A DNA stretch of 64,000 bases from Pedobacter kyungheensis. GTDB taxonomy: Bacteria > Bacteroidota > Bacteroidia > Sphingobacteriales > Sphingobacteriaceae. Of the stretch, positions 60,098 to 64,000 are shown in pieces. Every line of letters begins with the position of its first letter. Positions within the stretch are counted from its first letter, which is position 1. The stretch lies in NCBI RefSeq assembly GCF_000812965.1, contig NZ_JSYN01000028.1:1-64000 (forward strand). The letters are read 5' to 3'. The translations under genes and the position numbers were made by a program. The notes below the pieces were generated by a model. The model ran no database searches, was not told the DNA's origin, and was given only the letters and a program-made list of their open reading frames with translations.

Positions 60098-62696
60098 TTA
60101 TTAGCTGCACAAACCTAATTCTCTATCGATTTCATACCTTGAAAGAATACAATTTCTGTAGCATCAGTGCGGTACTATAAACTCAATTTACAGGAATAAA
60201 TCACGAGTATAAGGGAATGACTTACCTTATCTTTATCGCCTGATAAACCTATAAACGTTTAGGCTTAAACCTCCAAAAGTCAGGCGATATTATTTAGTCA
60301 AAACAAATATTATTGGGGTTTAAAATTTGAATTTTAGTCAGCAGTAAATGGTCAAAGTATGCCATAATACTGACTCAAAAAAAGATAAAAGTATTGCATC
60401 TTGACAATTCGAATCATGCTTAATACTTTAATTCATCAACGCTTATATACAGTCTTCAATCTGCGTACAGATCTGTTAAATCTGCGGGAAAAACTAAAAT
60501 GAATCTACCAAAGCAACTCAATAACCTTCTTAAATAACACGTATTATTGACAGAAAAAATTTCTGGCACAACGTATCAAATCAACCGGATCTAAATAAAC
60601 AACGTTATTCTAAAACGGCCAAACCGAAAGATAACTCTTAAGAATTCATTGATCCAAAAACATGTCTTTCACCTTTTTACTTAGAATAACAAAAACACTC
60701 AAGCAGCAAAAAAAACAAGCCGATAAACAACATAAATCTATGATCAGATAAGCAAAAAAAAGGGCATACCGATTCAGGCTTGAACAGCTATTTCTTCAAG
60801 CATAATCAGCAGTAAAAAAGCGGAAACAATAATATTTAATGATGCAGCTCAACTAAAATAAACCAGTATTAAAAAAAGCCAACATTCATCTGAACATCCT
60901 ATCCAAATTGATTAGAGAACAACAGCATTGGACTTAAAATACTAAACAATAAATCAAAACAACTACACATTACGCTTACCAATTAATGCCTTATTTTATT
61001 TAGCCATTTACAAAATAGCGACACATAAAGTGCTAAACAAAATATTAAGAATGCACGAATTTAACCATGTAAAACTTCGCACTAAAGAAGTAAAATACAA
61101 AAGAAAGAAGTGTTTAAAACAGGTCTGTGATTTCGATACAAACCGACAAAATAATCTACCTCAAAACTAAATCTGATCCTACATTCGAACCTTAGATATC
61201 ATTCAGAAATTACGATAAAAAAGACAATAAAAACCAGCAACAAAATAGCGCTAAAAACACACAAATAAGCACTCAAAAAAAAGCAAAAAAAACCACTCAT
61301 AAAAATCGTGAATAACAGCTATAAAACATAAGGAAAAGCTCAGGTTAGAAACCACAAAAACACAGTACAAAACAACACATTTTATACACATTAAATACAT
61401 CAAAATATTGGTCATTTGAGAGGCTATTCCTAAAAATAAATGGGCATTTCAACACCCAAAACAGAATGTACTACGGGCACAAATATTCCGATAAAAAACC
61501 TGCTATAAAAAGCATATCACTTATTTCATTATACCTTACCAATAAAATCTAAAAGCGTGGCATGTATAAGATTCAGAAAAAATCGATATGTAAAAAAGCT
61601 TTAATGAGTTCATCAAAAATCATTTTTTCCAGACAAAAGAGAACAAGATTACAAGTTAAAAATCGTACAAAATGAGGAACAAAAACACTCCCTTTCTGCA
61701 GTAAAAAAAGGGTATTTCATAGGTATTTGGTTAAAAAATCGCGCGAATCCATGCATGAGTTAAAAAACTTAAAAACGAGCCAAAAACAGCCTTAAAGCAG
61801 CAATAAAGGCACTTTTTCGCTTAAAAATAGCCTAATACAAAAAAAAGCAATAAAACCATCGAATGCGGTGAATATCGCAAGGAAATGGCATTACAAATTA
61901 AAATTTCGCTCAATTTTCGGCTTTATAGCACAGCAAAAATATACAATTTCAAAGGTCGATGAACTTTTCCGGACAAGAAATCTGACCTGTTTTTCCAGTT
62001 AAAAGTACTGATCAGAAGGTAAAATCGGCCTTAAAAACAACCTGATCAAAAAGGTAAAACTTCACCAAAAGCCGGTTCTTCATCCCAAAGTCTCAGACCC
62101 CAAACTTAAAATCACAGCTCAAACAGCGCTCAAAAACAACAGACATTTTGTCACCAACACAATAATTAATCTCCGGAACATAATCAGATAGTGCCTACAA
62201 AAAGTTAAAGTTCAGCATTAAATTGAGCAGCAAAACACAGGTTAACCCGAGAGCATTGTCAGACAAAAAGCACCTATTTTTAATCCTTATTCAAGTCTGA
62301 AATGACTGGATAAACCTTAGACTTAAGACCTCATTTCTACACTAAAAACAGGCTCACAAAAGTCGTATTCACGCTGATTTTCCCCACTTCTTTCAAGTAA
62401 AAAATTCCTCAATCAATTATATATTTTTCAAAATAGTGAGATTTTTTTTCGAAGAAAATCGATTAATAAGTGTAAATTAAACCGTCAAATTACAACAGAA
62501 ACAAAATGCTTTAATAACACCAATTAAGGCATATTTTTTGGAAAAATTTTTCAACAAAAATGATATTTAAACAATTTAAGTAAAAATCATTAACAATTAA
62601 AAATCAATATTTTAAAAACAAACAGTTAAATTAAAAGTTAACAATTTGAACAACTTAAAATTTTTGAAATACTAAATATTTTAGCATATAATTTAG
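60098..62696. other. 2.6-kb ORF-free, strand-asymmetric island
   Basis: No open frame of about 60 codons or more on either strand. The plus strand becomes strongly A-rich from about 60600: in 61201-61380 I count 104 A, 23 T, 35 C and 18 G. Short A-tracts of 4-8 bases are everywhere, stop codons fill all frames. Hairpins occur at the left end; a copy of the TCTGCGGGAAAAAC-type repeat word lies near 60480. From about 62400 the sequence is simply AT-rich and probably holds the promoter of the next gene. I see no tRNA, rRNA, known riboswitch or repeat array here. Confidence 0.8.
60235..60288. repeat. Inverted repeat downstream of the tgt operon
   Basis: ATCGCCTGA (60235-60243) and TCAGGCGAT (60280-60288) pair exactly; the palindrome TAAACGTTTA lies in the loop region. 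A second hairpin with a one-base bulge follows (AGTCAG 60337-60342 with CTGACT 60371-60376). May end the operon or belong to an RNA element. Confidence 0.5.
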
Positions 62697-64000
62697 ATGA
62701 ATTTAAAAAAAGCAAACAAAAAATTAATTATCAGCTATTTAAGTGCATTTAGTTTAAGTTTTATTTCACCATCGGTTTTTGGGCAGATTTTCAGCACTGC
62801 ACAAAACCCACTTAGTGTAAAATGGAACTACATTTTATCGGGCGGCTTTAAAATCATCTACCCGAGAGAACTTGAAAAAGAAGCCCAAAGAATGGCCAAT
62901 ACCCTACCCTATATCTACCCTAAAATCGGGCTGGGTTTAAGGCAGCAAAAAACGAGTATTCCACTCCTGCTACAGAACCGCGGAACAGTAGCAAATGGCT
63001 TTGTTCAGCTAGGGCCAAAGAAGTCTGAATTCTATGCTACCCCTCCACAGTTTTTCGATAGCCAGGACTGGCTTAACAACCTCGCCGTACACGAGCTCAG
63101 GCACATTGCGCAGTTTGACAAATTGACAGGAACGCAAGCACATCCCTTTCCAGCGCTGGTTTACTTCGCTTACTTTGGGGCAGCCATCCCCACCTGGTTT
63201 TTCGAGGGTGATGCCGTTGTGAACGAGACCGCACTGACCTACTCGGGACGAGGCCGGCAGCCCAATTGGATCATGCCTTACCGGGCCTCACTTTTAGAAG
63301 GCAAAAAAATCAGCTACAGTAAAGCCTATTTCGGATCGAACAAAGACGTTACTCCGGGCTACTACCAAACCGGTTATTTAATGGTAGCGAACATGAAAGA
63401 AAAATACGGGCAGTTTATTTCCGACAGCTTGCTGGGCGACATCAGGAAAAGGCCGTTAAGACCTTACCCTTTTTCGAACAGCTTAAAAAAATATACCGGA
63501 GCCAACACCCGAAAATATTTTCTGTCGGTGCAAGATCAGGTTACAGAAAAGTGGAAAATACAGGAGGAAAAATCGGCTACAGAAAGCTATACTAGTTTGA
63601 ACAAAAAAACTGCTTTGGCTACGAATTATTTTTTACCGGTAAGACTTAATGAAAAACAAATTTTAGCGCTCAAAGAAAGTAAAACTGATGCACGTTATTT
63701 TGTGATTATAAATGAGGATCAATCAGAAGAAAAATTGTTTGGAATCGGCTATCAGGAACAACCCTGGTTTAGCCTTAAAAACGGTACCCTGATCTGGGAT
63801 GAAATCCGTTATGACCCGCGATACAAACAGCGCAGCTACAGCGTTATTTGTTCTTACAACTTTCAGACTAAAAAATTCAAAAAATTAAGCAGTAAAAGCC
63901 GGCTCTTCTCGCCCAGCCTTTCAAACGATGGAAAGAAAATAATTGCAGCCAGTGTTGGATTAGAGAACCTGTTTAACCTGGTAGAACTTGACGCCTCAAC
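62697..64000 (+). CDS. Secreted zinc metalloprotease (HELRH), cut by window end
   Basis: Open from ATG 62697 to the window edge (434 codons seen, no stop). Signal peptide about 1-29 ending SVFG with Q at +1. The domain around HELRH (132-136) and the later WFFEGDAVVNE (168-177), with Glu170 or Glu177 as third ligand, is a gluzincin-type zinc site. Further on, blocks such as WFSLKNGTLIWDEIRYDP and RLFSPSLSNDGKKIIAAS look like TolB/WD40-type propeller blades, as in a Bacteroidota family that joins a peptidase domain to a propeller. Exported; substrate unknown. Confidence 0.85.
   Translation, partial: MNLKKANKKLIISYLSAFSLSFISPSVFGQIFSTAQNPLSVKWNYILSGGFKIIYPRELEKEAQRMANTLPYIYPKIGLGLRQQKTSIPLLLQNRGTVANGFVQLGPKKSEFYATPPQFFDSQDWLNNLAVHELRHIAQFDKLTGTQAHPFPALVYFAYFGAAIPTWFFEGDAVVNETALTYSGRGRQPNWIMPYRASLLEGKKISYSKAYFGSNKDVTPGYYQTGYLMVANMKEKYGQFISDSLLGDIRKRPLRPYPFSNSLKKYTGANTRKYFLSVQDQVTEKWKIQEEKSATESYTSLNKKTALATNYFLPVRLNEKQILALKESKTDARYFVIINEDQSEEKLFGIGYQEQPWFSLKNGTLIWDEIRYDPRYKQRSYSVICSYNFQTKKFKKLSSKSRLFSPSLSNDGKKIIAASVGLENLFNLVELDAS

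Noticed and set aside
60098-62696. Decayed transposon or prophage in the ORF-free island
   Set aside because: No recognisable terminal repeats, target duplications or gene remnants could be seen.

Overview
The window looks like chromosomal DNA of a Sphingobacteriaceae member of the Bacteroidota, most likely Pedobacter or a close relative. The support is: two secreted proteins with type IX secretion (T9SS) type A sorting domains; many Sec/lipoprotein signals of the CKK/SCKS kind; promoters of the Bacteroidota form TTTG...TAnnTTTG; a BlaI/M56 pair with plug-like tails; and intergenic repeats of the kind common in this group. The genus is inferred. No rRNA, tRNA, phage, insertion sequence or CRISPR array was seen.

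Layout. 0.5-3.1 kb: clpB. 3.6-9.5 kb: outer-membrane barrel proteins, a protein made of seven 22-residue repeats, an Fsr-type MFS exporter and an astacin-ricin lipoprotein. 9.6-17.7 kb: secreted peptidases (M28, S8 with T9SS tail, M57, S9). 17.9-20.9 kb: two tandem polysaccharide-deacetylase lipoproteins and a DUF3298 lipoprotein. 20.9-21.6 kb: gene-free, with a perfect 127-bp tandem duplication and a 42-bp tandem array. 21.6-25.7 kb: Gre-like factor, DUF1801, nitroreductase, a helical protein and an ABC-F ATPase. 25.9-29.2 kb: DUF4397 lipoprotein, an ECF sigma factor overlapping a membrane-anchored barrel protein, and a Uma2 nuclease. 29.3-43.3 kb: SlyD, a thioredoxin-domain protein, a YhcG fragment, dipeptide epimerase, GH25 lysozyme, MFS, GH43, M20 dipeptidase, SGNH hydrolase, two PH-domain membrane proteins, and a divergent NmrA/HxlR pair. 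43.7-50.3 kb: PcrA helicase and SMC. 50.7-55.7 kb: a short antitoxin-like gene, M28 peptidase, BlaI/BlaR1-type pair and rsmG. 55.7-60.1 kb: glycosyltransferase, then tgt, an LptF/G permease and an EamA transporter. 60.1-62.7 kb: a 2.6-kb stretch with no open frame and an extreme A-rich plus strand. 62.7 kb to the end: a secreted zinc metalloprotease cut by the window edge.

How it fits together. The window is dominated by cell-envelope and secreted degradative functions (eight peptidase genes, two deacetylases, lysozyme, GH43, SGNH), mixed with housekeeping genes (clpB, pcrA, smc, rsmG, tgt). Regulation can be read in several places: overlapping divergent promoters with GTACTTAC repeats between nmrA-like and hxlR-like genes; three ACTAT-N4-ATAGT boxes before blaI; and a sigma-54-like element before a barrel gene.

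Most unusual items: the 2.6-kb strand-asymmetric island, the 42-bp array, the 22-residue repeat protein, the M56 protein with duplicated TonB-plug-like modules, the ABC-F protein that has lost both halves of one ATP site, and the tRNA-guanine transglycosylase without its three zinc cysteines.
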